Made by a program: the position numbers and the translations under genes. From positions 6,142,059-6,206,058 of the forward strand of contig CM035360.1 in assembly GCA_020137815.1 (NCBI GenBank): 64,000 bases of DNA, given 5' to 3'. The notes under the pieces are model-generated. The model was not told where the DNA came from and ran no database searches. It was given only the letters and a program-made list of their open reading frames with translations. Below are positions 1-15,499 of the stretch, in pieces; position 1 is the first letter of the stretch; each line of letters opens with the position of its first letter. Source of the DNA: Hormiphora californensis (lineage: Eukaryota; Ctenophora; Tentaculata; Cydippida; Pleurobrachiidae).

Positions 1-3156
<3,156 letters not shown>

Positions 3157-4648
3157 ACAGATGCAGCCTGCAGTGCACGGCCGGCCCGGTCCTCCTCGTC
3201 TTATTTATCTTTATTTTTGTACATTTTTCTCGAAAAAGATGGTATAGCGATAGTGTGTGTTACGTGTGTGTGTCGGCCCCCCGTTATTTATTTTGCATCC
3301 GACTTTTTCGTTACAGAGAGAGAGATGAGAAGAGAGATGAGACAGCGATCCAGACAGAAGAGACAGAGATCGAGAGAGAGAGAAAGAGAAAGAGAGAAAG
3401 AGAAACAGTTATATATCTTATGAGCAAGAGTATTTGTTGTACAGAGAGAACACTGACCCATGGGCATATATGAATTAATAGAAAAACATTCGGATTGGAA
3501 CGTGTGATTGAGATTAAGGTCGGGAGATCTGGCGCAGAGAGAGGGTCGGTCGAAAGAGACTATAATGGTAGATCGGCGGAAGGATGGATGATATGTGTGA
3601 AACACACCTGCCCACTTAATGTCAATTTCTGTTACATTTTTACAATGCTGAAAATATGCAGTTTTGTTTCGACCGACTATGGATGACTATCTAATCACTG
3701 TTAGTTGAATGTATATATCTACGGAACCTCACGTAGCCGTAACGGGTCTTTGGTGTGGAGAGGACAGTCATATGTGTGTTAAAACTCACTTTGTTTCTGC
3801 ACTCTGCAGCATGGTCTTATCGTTCTGTCGGTTAATCGGTTATTGAATTGACTGTCATATGATTCTTATCTGGTGACAAGTTTCAGATAGTTAGTGCGCG
3901 TCGTTGTTTTGCGCGTTACCATCGAGCGCGCGTAAAATGATTTAGTTTGAAAAACTGGCGCTGACAAGCGCCACAAAAGCTGAACTTGTCAGCACTTGTT
4001 TCTAAAAAGGTTAGAAAGTAGAAACACGCTTGCTGGTTGGAGCTTTGAATGAACAAACAAATTAGCTTGAGCAAAAGTGATTGGCAATCCGTAAAAAGTA
4101 CAAACAAAAGACAAAGGCCTCCAGGAGCTGTCAGAACTCGGGCCAATGATCTGAAGTCAGAGTCAGAGGCTTCGGTAGTGCTGTACTTTTTACCTGTTGC
4201 TGTAGGCTACGTGAACGGTGAACTTGCTAATTTACCTGGCGACGCCGACCCAATCTGAGTCCACTGAGAATCAAAACGATGTCTCTGTCAGAACTCAGAG
4301 GCCAGAGCATTGGCCTGACCCTATTCTCATAGGGCGAGAACTGCGGTCAGAGCATTGGCCTGACAGCGATGTATGCCGCCGCTAGACAGAATGGTGCAAC
4401 CTCCAGACAACCTCGCTAATTTAGTAACATTATCCTTTCTTAGTTTCTTGTTCTGGGCCCTGGCCTATGCGCCCCTTCTTTGAGTTTGGGGAACGGATTG
4501 TGTGGATACTCGAGACATTAAAACATCATAGCTTAAAACAGAACGTTGTTCAGTGTAAAATCATTCAATGATCAAATATCCGACAGATACTTTCTCTAAC
4601 ATGTTTTTGGATATATCTAATTCGCGTATTTAGTAAGTCAATATTCAT
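3157..4648. other. 3' flank between two convergent genes
   Basis: Holds the 3' UTR of the hnRNP gene with a GA-rich stretch at 3313-3405, then unique sequence. I see no coding exon or RNA gene. A 75-bp repeat at 4297-4372 is described separately. Confidence 0.6.
4297..4372 (+). repeat. 75-bp repeat with paired CAGAGCATTGGCCTGAC words, copy 1
   Basis: Two copies of TCAGAGCATTGGCCTGAC-like words frame a TATTCTCAT...GAGAAC core. A second copy in the same orientation lies at 15976-16050, so the two bracket the - strand gene. A lone inverted word (GTCAGGTCAATGCTCTGA) is at about 57832. Confidence 0.7.
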
Positions 4649-7600
4649 CTAGTAAAGTCGCTTTTTCTTAGGAGGAACGGGCTTATCTTTAGTGGCAGGA
4701 GCTTGGAACTTTCCAAAGTTTACTTTGCCTACTTTTTTCTGTCCAAATCTGCTCGTTTTCTCTTCAGGGGCTGGTGATGGCTTCTTTTCCGGTTTGGGTG
4801 ACGGTGTAGTGGCGGATTCAGCCTTTGCTTCTTCCTTTTTGGACGCCTCTTCAGTCTTCTTGGGCTCAGCAGCAGGGACCGCTTCAGGAGCAGGGGCGGC
4901 TTCAGTCTTTTTTGGTTCAGGAGCAGGGGTGGCTTCAGTCTTCTTGGGCTCAGCAGCAGGGGCCGCTTCAGGAGCAGGGGCGGCTTCAGTCTTCTTTTGT
5001 TCAGAAGCAGGGGTGGCTTCTGCGGGGGCGGCTTCAGCGGGAGCGGCTTCAGCGGGAGCGGCTTCAGCAGGAGCGGCTTCAGCAGGAGCGGCTTCAGCAG
5101 GAGCGGCTTCAGCAGGAGCGGCTTCAGCAGGAGCGGCTTCAGCAGGAGCGGCTTCAGCAGGAGCGGCTTCAGCAGGAGCGGCTTCAGCGGGAGCGGCTTC
5201 AGCAGGAGCGGCTTCAGCGGGAACAGCTTCAGCGGGAGCGGCTTCAGCGGGAGCGGCTTCGGCGGGAGCGGCTTCGGCGGGAGTGGCTTCAGCGGCGGCT
5301 TCGGCGGCGGCGGCTTCAGCAGGGGCAGCTTCGGCGGGAGCGGCTTCGGCGGGGGCAGCTTCGGCGGGAGCGGCTTCAGCGGGAGCGGCTTCGGCTAGCG
5401 CATCTTCTGTATCTATCGTTATTTCTGGGGCGGTGGTTACAGCAGCCTCATCGCCCTCCTTAGTCTCCACTACTTCCTCGGACACGACAGTGCTGTTGAT
5501 TCCAAGTACAACGTCGTCAGCAGCATCCAACTCTAACTTCACCTCGTGCTCCTGGAAATACATAGTGTCAGTTTAATGGACAACGGAAAATAATTTCATT
5601 TGTTAGATTCTTTCCCATAAATCCGCACAATTACTGCAATAGGGGTAGGTACTAGGTATGGATAATTCATACAATGGTTTATAACCTTTTGTTCAACTTC
5701 TTCTGAATTTGACTCTGATGTTGACATTTGGAACTGGAGGGAGCTCACTCCCATCGCTTCTTCTGCAGCCTCGCTAGTTTGTTGATCTGGTACAAACTCA
5801 CACTCTCCTCCCTCGACAGGTGGAGAGAACTCCCCAGACACCTTTTCAACCTGAAAGGAGTGGCAGTGTTAGTGTTCCAGCTGCGGGCACACGTGGGGAG
5901 AAGCTGTGCAGGAGATGGGGTGCTGGCTATGCGGCCGAGAGAGTACAGACCAACAGGGCAGCTGCAAGGAAAGAAAGGCAATCCCCTGAATCAGATGGCA
6001 AACCATTTTGAGTATTAAAGTGGTTACAAGATATGCAGAAAGGAAGGTACTAATATCACTTTCAAGTAAAAGATACAAGATTTATTGGTTGAGATCAAGA
6101 GAAAGAAAGGTAGAGGTACATGTCAGTTGTAACTCCTAACTAAGCAGGGATATCTTGCAATATATGCAGCAGTGCAAGAAAACAATGCAGTATGCTTGTA
6201 ATCTTCAAAGCAAAAAAAGGGACCCTTGCTGTGTTTGTTGATCAGACAAAATATATCCTGCTGTCTCTCTCTGATGGCAATGTATTGACACGTGACACCT
6301 TCACAGAATGCGAGGTAAGGGTGGCAATAAGTGGAAAGGCACAAAGCGGAGGGGTTCCCGGTGGCGAGTATTGTAGGGCTACCTGGGCGGCTTCCTCGGG
6401 AGATATCACCGTGTAAATACCAAGCTGTTCGACCGGCTCTGAGGGAGTGTTTTGTGAGTTAGAAACTGGGGTCGGAATCTGAAAGGGTTCTAATACAGGA
6501 TATAATAGGCTGTGGTTGGTTATGCTTTTAGGTAGGAATTAATGTTGAAAGGTTTCAAAAGGATTAAAGGTCTCCAAATTGTGATTCATACAGCATTAAT
6601 GTTTAAATATTTTAAGTTTAGATGATAAGATGATAAAACAGAAAGGAAGATTGTATGTGGAAGAGGCTAAAATGAAAGCTTCACGAAGACACGTTAAATA
6701 TAAAAAGGAAAAAGAGTCTGCTTCACCACAACAACTGCATCAGTGCTCTGTCCCTAGTGTTGCCAGGCAACAGTGCTCTGCCCCGAGTTGTTAGGCGAGT
6801 GTTGCCAGGCAACAGAGCTCGGTTGCTACCTGGCTCGGGTGCCGGATCCTCCACCAAATCCTTCAACTCCTCTTCCACGGGCTCTTCGGTGGGCTCTTGT
6901 TCCACTGGGGATGCTTCTTCTGCCACCTGCTTCTCATCTCGCCGGACGGTGGTATCCTCAAGAGGCGGGGGAGTAATGTGGTCCCGGGACTGAGTGTGGG
7001 TACCATACTCGCCCTTGCTAACATCCTGGTTGTACCGGTACTCGCCTTCACTTCCTAAAGTTGTGGGGGTTCCAGGGAGGGAGTTTCATGTGTTCAATGA
7101 TACGTGCATTTTATATGAAATGGTTATCATGCACCATTATTTAACATAGTTATCAGCTGACATCTTATCAAGTATTAGGAATTTACATTTTACAACGGTC
7201 AGCTTGAGTTATCTGGCAGCGACAGACCCCGATTTGCTCAAATCTGAGCTTGCGACAGTGCGCTCAGATGGGGTCTGCGGCGCCAGACAATCAACTGATG
7301 AGATTATTGATTTACCCTGGTGGTTTTCTAGGCCAGCCCGTTTGTACTTCTGTCCTAGATCCCCCTCTCCCTGTTGTTCTCCCGTTCCGTACTCGTCGTT
7401 CATCCTGTACCTGCAAGAATTCATCACCGATAAAAGTTGAGACCAGGGAAGGAAGTGTCCCTCCCTAATCTTGATTCTTGGCGAGATTAAGAATGTACAG
7501 ATGAAAGCATATTGCTGATGCTTTCACCTCTGTTTGTGAACAGAAGAAAATCTGAAAAACCACCAATTCAATTCACCTGTTCCTAACGTCCCATCGGTGC

Positions 7601-10600
7601 TCATGAAGTCCATACCTATCGGCCAGATTTTCTCTAGCGCCTGCAGAAGAATTGGACATCTCTGAACCGATGTTGTTAGAGAAGTTATATTTTTTGGGGC
7701 AAAACGAATGTGTGTAGTTTGTGAACTTTCAATTCGCAATAGACTTCTTATATATCATTGAGAGTTCTTCGGGCAGTTCTAAGTATTTTGCCTTTGCAAC
7801 TCGACACTCGAGCTATTTCAGATAAATAAGCTGATGACAGGCTGGTCGGGTGTGTGTGTGTGTATTGGCATATAACACAGTGAGCTTATATGCGGGTAGC
7901 CTAGTATTACTGGCTCGGCTTTACAAGCACAGTGTACATTATGTGCTTTTCTACAACTCCGTGAAATCAGGTAAATCTGGGCACTTTTCTTGGTGGATAG
8001 TATGGTACACACCAAGTGTGAAGTAACATGGAATTATGCTTGAGTCAGCTGTGCAGTAATGTAATAGAGTGAAATTATGTGACACTCTTGCTAAGTCCTT
8101 GTCTAGCGTGTACCCGGTCTTGTTTGATAGCGGGTGCACACTATAGACAAATAACTCAGCTGGAAGAACTAAAACATTCAGATGGATCACAACTAACCCA
8201 TGTATCGAGGAACACCGTACCCCTCGGGCAGTCCACTTCCCAGCCCCTTCTCATGGTGCATGTAACCATCGTAGTGGCTGAAGTGCCGATCAATGATATC
8301 CCTGTACTCGTTCTGCAGATTCCCACTCCTTCTCATCAGGTCGTTCAACCGTTGGGTCGTTCCTGCAGCCGATCCAGAGTCTAAAATGTGCTGTTAGTGT
8401 GCTGTAATCGGTGCTGGCTCGTTCAATTATCCGGCAGGGTGTGCAGGGATATACAATTACTATACCCGGTGCAGGGATATCCCTTTGAGGACCATAACGA
8501 TTGGCCGAACAGAATTTTCTAATTTTTTGTGAAGAAGGTCAGGAGAATAATCTAAGATTATACGAAAAGGGTTTACTGAAATCGGGTTTTTACTTTTTGT
8601 GTTATGACATGGGTCATATATGACCCAGTGGTACTTATATGGTACAAAAAGGTTAGAGACGTCCTGTGTGAGCTATACTGTTATCAGGGACATAAAAACC
8701 GGCTCATTGGTGTACTAGAGGCATGACTAAACTGTTACAACCGGAATATTACGTCTCAGACGGTTTTTTACCTGATTTGGGTCATATATGACCCAGTGGG
8801 CCGTTTGGGAAAATTTCAATGATATTGCCGAAAACTAATGAGTTTCGCTATTTCAACACAAAATAAGCATTTGAAAGTTATTAATATGCTATATAATGAT
8901 TGTTTAACCATTCAAATTAGATATTATGGGAATATTTACTAGATTTGGGTCATATATGACCCAGTGGGTCGTATAGGAAAAATTCATACTTCGGATTCAA
9001 AAACTCAAATTTCAATCTTTATTTCATGTACAACCAATTACTCGTATCAATACAAATCCAATCAATGATAGTCCAATCATTCTAACTGATGGTGATGATA
9101 AAACAGTTTCGCTTTTGAGTCAGACAGAACCCCCTCCCTTTACAACCACTCGCCGAACAACCAATATAGGTTTTCTTGTCCGATTTGCAAACATTACACC
9201 TACGCCTCTGCTCAAGGTAAACAGGAAGATGGCTCCCAGAAAGAGCTGGAGCAGATGATCCGTCATTCTTAACTTGTTGCAATGGGAATGCCCGTTCTAT
9301 ACAACTAAAGTCCTCAACTATACCTCTACAAACTGCCAAACGAAACTCGTTCACTTCTGGGCATGGAACGGACGTCTTTGTTGCCTTCCCCTTCACTCTT
9401 CTCAGGACTGTTTCGACTTTTTCACAGCTTTTGGCGCTTGTAATGACATGAACAGCCTTGTTGTCGATCCATTTTACCACGTTTATTGTCGTAGATGCTA
9501 CTGCAGATGCGGCAGGTGACCGGAATATCTTAATCTCTCCACGTGACATGTCCTTATCTACAGGAAAAGATGGCATTCCTTTTCGACCTGCTGAAACTAC
9601 CCCGGTATAATAGATACCATTCTCGAGAAGATGCGAGAGTAAAACTGGTTGCCTTTATCAATTCGCCTTATACACGGGACGAAAAGAATCACCTGAGCTG
9701 GGGCTAGGCGAATCTGTTGTTGTTAGTCTCACAGAATCTCTGAGGGACACCTGGATCAACGTGTACGCCGACAACTACGTCTCAACCCCCGCCCTAGTCC
9801 TCAATCTTCTCGAGAATGGTATCTATTATACCGGGGTAGTTTCAGCAGGTCGAAAAGGAATGCCATCGTTTCCTGCAGATAAGGACATGTCACATGGAGA
9901 GATGAAGATATTCCGGTCACCTGCCGCATCTGCAGTAGCATCTACGACAATAAACGTGGTAAAATGGATCGACAACAAGGCTGTTCATGTCATTACAAGC
10001 GCCAAAAGCTGGGAAAAGTCGAAACAGTCCAGAGAAGAGTGAAGGGGAAGGCAACAAAGACGTCCTTTCCATGCCCAGAAGTGATCAAGTCCTACAATGC
10101 CTAAATGGGGGGAGTCGACTTGCACGACAGACTGTCTATTACTTGCGGAACTGATAGGAGGTCGAAACACATGTACTATCTCAGACTAGTGTTTAATATT
10201 ATGGATCAATCACTCATGAACTCACGAATAGCTTACCAGGCCATCCATCCAAACAAAACTGAAACTTCGAAAGAGTGGTTGTAAAGGGAGGGGTTCTGTC
10301 TGACTCAAAAGCGAAACTGTTTTATCATCACCATCAGTTATAATGATTGGACTATTATTGATTGGATTTGTATTGATACGAGTAATTGGTTGTACATGAA
10401 ATAAAGATTGAAATTTGAGTTTTTGAATCCGAAGTGTGATTTTTTTCCTATACGACCCACTGGGTCATATATGACCCAAATCTAGTAAATATTCCAATAA
10501 TATCTAATTTGAATGGTTAAACAATCACTATATAGCATATTAATAAATTTCAAATGCTTATTTTGTGTTGAAATAGCGAAACTCATTAGTTTTCGGCAAT

Positions 10601-13600
10601 ATCATTGAAATTTTCCCAAACGGCCCACTGGGTCATATATGACCCAAATCAGGTAAAAAACCGTCTGAGGCGTAATATTCCGGTTGTAACAGTTTAGTCA
10701 TGCCTCTAGTACACCAATGAGCCGGTTTTTATGTCCCTGATAACAGTATAGCTCACACAGGACGTCTCTAACCTTTTTGTACCATTTAAGTACCACTGGG
10801 TCATAAATGACCCAATTTTTGAAATCGCTATAGCTCATTCAATTTTTAATATTTTTTGATGCGGCTTTTTTCTTGCAGTTCTAGTTGGTCTTCTTCTAAA
10901 GTGTTTAAAATTATAGAAAATTCGTAGGAGGCGTTTAGAAATGGCATCAAAAGTTAAAAAATGACCAAAATGAACATCATTTGGACCCAATTATCTAAAC
11001 CTTAACATCAATGATTGTGCATGAAACTTGGATTTTTAGGTAGAGAAATGTCTAAACTATCGTTTAGGCTTTAGTTTGGGCTCAAAAGTTAATCCTGAAG
11101 CTGGGAAATCAGTCTTTAGTGCAATGGGTCATATATGGCCTGTGGTCCTCAAAGGGATATACAATTACTATACCCGGTGAGGGATATACCGCGTGGGCCA
11201 ATAAAAAGGGAGGGTCTTAAATCTTAGATTTCTCCGGCACCGTAATTCCAATGGTTCTGAAATTTTGACACAATGTTGTTGAGCTTATGCCAGATATGTG
11301 TACAGAGTTTCAAGTCCAAAAATGGAGAAATTCATTAATGAACCGAAATTCCTTTTTTTATAGTTAATTGGAGGTTTTCCCTTGTTCCAAGTCGATTTGG
11401 ATCGCAAAATTGCAGCCACTCAATAGTATTAACATTTATCAATGGCAATCTGAAATTTCATTGAAAATGAATAAAGTTTAGTGGGTGAAATTAATGAATT
11501 AAAAATGATCATTTTTTCAAAAAACATATTTTCGCTGAAAATGAGAAATTTGCACTGTAGAGATGAAATCAAAACCTAGCTGGGTTATGCTTTAATCATT
11601 TAAGTTCATTCTGGTATGAAAAACTGTTTAATTTAAAAAAATTAATTTTTTTAAATTTTCAATTTTTCGTTAATAGTTGCATAAATTAACATTAAACCGA
11701 TAGTTCATTAACAAACCGTTAGTTGAGACATAAGTAAATCGAAACCTTGCTAATGGAAGCTTACCAATGCCTATACTGATTGGTAACAACAAGCGTCATG
11801 TGACCTCCATGTAAGCAAGAAAAAACGTGACATGGATGTGACAAAATCATGTTAACAAGATTGCAATATGTCTCGAATTTCCTTTGTTGTACCCAGTATC
11901 TCATATCCGGCGTGGAGTGCAAAAGAGGTCCCTAAAAAACGAAAAAAACCGAATAGAGCAAACCTACATTGGCTTAAAATTATGAATTTAGGTTCATTAA
12001 TGAATTTTTGCATTTTTGGACTTGAAACTCTGTACACATATCTGGCATAAGCTCATGAACATTGTGTCAAAATTTCAGAACCATTGGAATTACGGTGCCG
12101 GAGAAATCTAAGATTTAAGACCCTCCCTTTTTATTGGCCCACGCGGTACAATTACTATACCCGGTGCAGGGATATACAATTACTATACCCGGTGGGGGGG
12201 TCGTCATGTTAATTTTGTTAATGTTTTGTTAATTAACAAACGACCCTTGGTGAAACATTAACAAAATTAACAAAATTAACAAAATTAACAAAAATCGCGT
12301 TTTAGATGTTTTCAGTCGGTTTATAGTTGTTTTATGTGTTTTTAGGTGTGTTTAGGTGTTTCTATCATCTCCCATGGCAGATATTTCATAGCTAGGATAA
12401 TTGTTTGGATTTCATCAAAGGTTTTGAGGTAATAAAAGGGTCATTATAACAAAGGAGGGGTATACGAGTAAAGAACACCAGTTTAATGTATAAATAGTGC
12501 GGTAATATGACGAAAATTTTTCGGCATAATCGTTCTAAAGCTAATTCCACTTCTAGGATACTCTATAGGGTCCCTAGAAATAACCCCTGAAGTTGTCGCA
12601 AGATCGGCGATAAAGAAATTGCATTAATTGGGCCTAATTGGTTACAGGGTGCTTTCAGCCTGAAGCCAAAACCATAAATACCCTTAAAATAGGAGTAGAG
12701 ACAAAACCGAGGGCACTAAAGTGATCAGCGTCCTCGCATTAGTGGGGGTAGGTGCTGGAATTAAGTCTCTATCTCATCTGGTTAATTAGATAATTGGATA
12801 ATCAGCTCTGCGCATAGCCGTTTTTGGCCATATGGCTATAGCTATGTTAGGAAAGGAGTAGAGACAAAACCGAGGGCACTAAAATGGTCAGCGTCCTCGC
12901 ATTAGTGGGGGTAGGTGCTGGAATTAAGTCTCTATCTCATTTGGTTAATTAGTTAATTGGATAATTAGATCTGCACATAGCCGTTTTCGGCCATATGGCT
13001 GTAGCCACTTAGGAATGGTTTAGAGACATTTCACTGGTGCCATCTTGTAGACAATGGCCAAGTTATGGGGGGTCGACGTCGGACTTTTAAGCTCTATCTC
13101 CAACCGTTTAGCCGTTATTTGGCTTTAAAGGTGCTCAAAATGAGCAAAAAACGGTAAAAAGCCCGATTTTGAGCACCTTAAAAACCAAATAACGGCTAAA
13201 CGGTTGGAGATAGAGCATAAAAGTCCGACGTATACCACCCACAACTTGGCCATTGTCTACAAGATGGCACCCGTGAAATGTCTCTAAACCATTCCTAAGT
13301 GGCTATAGCCATATGGCCGAAAACGGCTATGTGCAGATCTAATTATCCAATTAACTAATTAACCAGATGAGATAGAGACTTAATTCCAGCACCTACCCCC
13401 ACTAATGCGAGGACGCTGATCACTTTAGTGCCCTCGGTTTTGTCTATACTCCTATTTTAAGGGTACTTATGGTTTTGGCTTCAGGCTGAAAGCACCCTGT
13501 AACCAATTAGGCCCAATTAAGGCAAGTTCTTCATCGCTGATCTTGCGACAACTTCAGGGGTTGATTCTAGGGACCCTATAGAGTTATACCCTAGAAGTGG

Positions 13601-15302
13601 AATTAGCTTTAGAACGATTATGCCGAAAAATTTTCGTCATATTACCGCACTAGTGGCGGGTCAAAAAAATTCACAAAAAAAATTCAAAAAAATTTTTGGG
13701 GAAAAAATCCTGCCACTAAATCGGGGTGCCACTAAATCGGGGGCCATTAAATCGGGGTCCGACTGTATATCAGTGTTGATTGGATGGGTAGTACGTATAA
13801 TATTGTCAAAAATAACGCAAATGATCTATTAAAGCGGGATTAAAAGCTTCAAAAAGACTTAAAAAAGCTTCTTTTTTTTGTTAATAATGTTAATAATGTT
13901 AATAATGTTAATAATGTTAATGTTAACATTTTAAAAATTTTCATGAAACATTAACATTAACATGACGACCCCCCCTACCCGGTGCAGGGATATACAATTA
14001 CTATACCCGGTGCAGGGATATACAATTACTATACCCGGTACAGGGATATACAATTACTATACCCGGTGCAGGGATATACAATTACTATACCCGGTACAGG
14101 GATATACAATTACTATACCCGGTGCAGGGATATACAATTACTATACCCGGTGCAGGGATATACAATTACTATACCCGGTGCAGGGATATACAATTACTAT
14201 ACCCGGTGCAGGGATATACAATTACTATACCCGGTGAGGGAGGGGAGAAGGGCGGTAGGCAGAGGGCATAGCAAATTCCATAATGGTCAGAGAGAGTAGG
14301 AGGAAGAGAGTAGTTCTTAAGTTTTTCTTCGGTGCGCTTAAGTCGGGCATGCCAGAAGTGACGTTCAATCGAGACTGTCAAATTTTACTAGTTTTGAGAA
14401 ACAAAATTGTTTAATCAAAGAAAGGTCGAAGAGAAAGAAAGACGAAAGACAATAAAGATAGTAAGAAATATTTTTCAGCTATTAAAAATTTGATTGATGC
14501 TTACATGAAAAGTTGCTGGATTGCATTTTTGGGCAGTACATGAGCTTATTTGAGGCCGGGACGATTCCAAGTTTTACCCGCCAAGGATAGGATGCATAAA
14601 GGTCAAAGTAATGCAAAGTCTGGGATCACATGCGTATAATCGATAATGATGGGAATGGAAATCAATAATCATGTTAATCATCATCCAATATAACCGGGTA
14701 AGGGTTCCTTGAGAAACTTCATTAATATATCATAGTGTGATGCTAGCTGTCTAGTACAATATATACCTGGATCTGAGGCATCTCTTAGGCGGCTCCTGTT
14801 TGTATCATTTGTGTAGCGGCCGCTTATAAAGTCAAAGTTGTAGCATCCACTGGTCGCTCCGGGGTAGTACGAACTCGTTTCTGCCAGACTCCTATAGGAA
14901 TTAGGAAAGATAGGGATAGTAATTGTTAGTTTCACCCTATGTTAAAAAGTAATAACCCGATAGAAGTACACAGAACACGGAAGTTTGCTCACAGTAGCTG
15001 TGGTTGTGGAATACTGAAATCTAAATTCAGCCTTTGCGAATTTGGCAAAAAGTGGATTATACGTTACGTTTCAATGCTCTGTATAACACTGTAGCATGAG
15101 CAGGTAGTTGCTGCATGTACCTGTAGTTTCGGGTGGGTGTGGAGGAGTAGGAAGAATAGCTGGAGCTGTAGGGGGAGCTCGAATAGGATGAGTACCGGTT
15201 ATAGGTGGAGGGTGCAGTTGTGTTGTACGACCTCCCGTACGAGGACGGGGCCGAGTATCCCGTGTAGTCGGTATTCCAGGAACGGTAGTGCCGGGAACTC
15301 AT
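4649..15302 (-). CDS. Tyr/Ser-rich, AAPAE-repeat structural-type protein, 682 aa
   Basis: Nine exons on the minus strand, 5' to 3': 15302-15121, 14891-14767, 8380-8198, 7640-7577, 7410-7316, 7054-6830, 6489-6383, 5850-5686, 5551-4649. All junctions are GT-AG and in phase; coding length is 2049 nt with stop. Start ATG 15302 opens a Tyr/Ser/Thr-rich N-terminus (MSSRHYRSWNTDYTGYS, residues 1-60). The middle is charged and Tyr-rich (ADRYGLHEHRWDVRNRYRMN), then acidic. The last exon (residues 383-682) holds about 25 AAPAE-type pentapeptides, then PKKTEAAPAPE units, and ends in a basic tail with SRFGQKKVGKVNFGKF. No enzyme motif, signal peptide or membrane segment. I do not recognise the family. 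The tail motif also occurs in the large + strand gene, so both probably share a scaffold or cytoskeletal role (inference). Intron 2 (6.4 kb) is filled with mobile elements. Confidence 0.85.
5022..5395 (-). repeat. Coding 15-bp minisatellite (AAPAE)n
   Basis: About 25 copies of a 15-bp unit encode Ala-Ala-Pro-Ala-Glu in the last exon of the - strand gene (protein residues about 435-560). Variants such as AVPAE and ATPAE show it is not purely recent slippage. All six frames stay open across it, which makes antisense ORFs here meaningless. Confidence 0.9.
9082..9636 (-). pseudogene. piggyBac transposase C-terminal fragment, left arm
   Basis: Minus-strand frame with VVKWIDNKAVHVITSA, which matches the piggyBac DDE-region stretch (W-x-D-x-K-x-V), then a C-terminal Cys cluster (CNVCKSDKKTYIGCSASGCKG) typical of the family's zinc-binding tail. 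The GGVDxHD segment kept in the right arm is missing here, so this copy carries an internal deletion. Confidence 0.85.
9654..10284 (+). pseudogene. piggyBac transposase fragment, right arm
   Basis: Plus-strand frame reads YTGRKESPELGLGE, VYADNYVSTPALVLNLLENG, VVKWIDNKAVHVITSA, then, after a frameshift near 10020 and a TAA near 10102, MGGVDLHDRLS. These are the piggyBac catalytic-region landmarks (DNY, W-x-D, GGVDxxD). The N-terminal part is absent and the reading frame is broken. Confidence 0.87.
11189..12146. mobile_element. TA-flanked MITE with long inverted repeats
   Basis: Ends CCGCGTGGGCCAATAAAAAG and its reverse complement, inverted repeat about 170 bp or more per arm, flanked by TA on each side within the 28-bp array. 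A TA duplication points to the Tc1/mariner superfamily. No transposase is encoded. Confidence 0.8.
12194..13975. mobile_element. G7/C7-ended transposon with 8-bp TSD and internal palindrome
   Basis: Starts GGGGGGGTCGTCATGTTAAT and ends with the reverse complement of its first 15 or so bases (ATGACGACCCCCCC). TACCCGGT flanks both sides (12186-12193 and 13976-13983). Inside is a second palindrome of about 1.15 kb (12499-13652, arms starting GCGGTAATATGACG) and, at 13720-13775, the 3' end of a pogo-like MITE (GGGGTCCGACTGTA). No coding capacity. Confidence 0.85.
12703..12940 (+). repeat. Two direct copies of a dispersed repeat (GTAGAGACAAAACCGAGGGC)
   Basis: Two about 110-bp copies starting at 12703 and 12858, with the inverted counterpart at 13365-13450. 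A related copy is at 44585-44690, and diverged relatives are at about 2040-2200 and 51385-51470, so this is a multi-copy family. Confidence 0.75.
14300..14766. other. Remainder of intron 2, no feature seen
   Basis: AT-rich unique intron sequence between the end of the 28-bp array and exon 2 of the - strand gene. Confidence 0.6.
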
Positions 15303-15499
15303 TGGAAGAGGGATCAGGGAGGGCTCAGAGGGGACGTGCTAATATAAGGAAATGAAGGTGATGTTAGCAGGTGTAATATTAAGTAGTACGCTAAAAGCAA
15401 CTTGCTGAAATAAATTAAGTTTAAAAGCAATCATTGGCGGCTTAGAGAAGCTTTCAGGATTTCTAAGCTAAAATAGTATATTCCTGACTAATTACTGAA

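Larger units (their letters stand above)
8481..11156. mobile_element. piggyBac element, inverted dimer, degenerate
   Basis: Ends are CCCTTTGAGGACCA and TGGTCCTCAAAGGG, the CCCTTT type common in piggyBac. The flanking duplication is ATAT, not the usual TTAA. Inside, two diverged copies of transposase 3' sequence face outward as an inverted repeat of about 1 kb per arm around a spacer near 9640-9800. The palindrome GGGTCATATATGACCCA occurs three times in each arm (about 8610, 8780, 8945 and 10450, 10625, 10795, the last with one change), with a partial copy near 11125, so it is probably a subterminal transposase site. Both coding copies are broken, so the element cannot move by itself. Confidence 0.88.
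8439..14233. repeat. 28-bp tandem array split by three transposons
   Basis: The unit GGGATATACAATTACTATAC-CCGGTGCA (28 bp) occurs at 8439-8480, 11157-11188, 12147-12193 and about nine times at 13976-14233. Each gap is one inserted element whose target duplication is made of array sequence. The array lies in intron 2 of the - strand gene. Confidence 0.9.

Noticed and set aside
4692-5576. Plus-strand ORF of 294 codons rich in SAGAA
   Set aside because: Antisense of the AAPAE coding repeat; the minus frame has introns, phase and a shared tail motif.
13962-14299. ORFs of about 100 codons reading RDIQLLYPVQGYTITIPG
   Set aside because: Products of a 28-bp array read in three frames; no gene.
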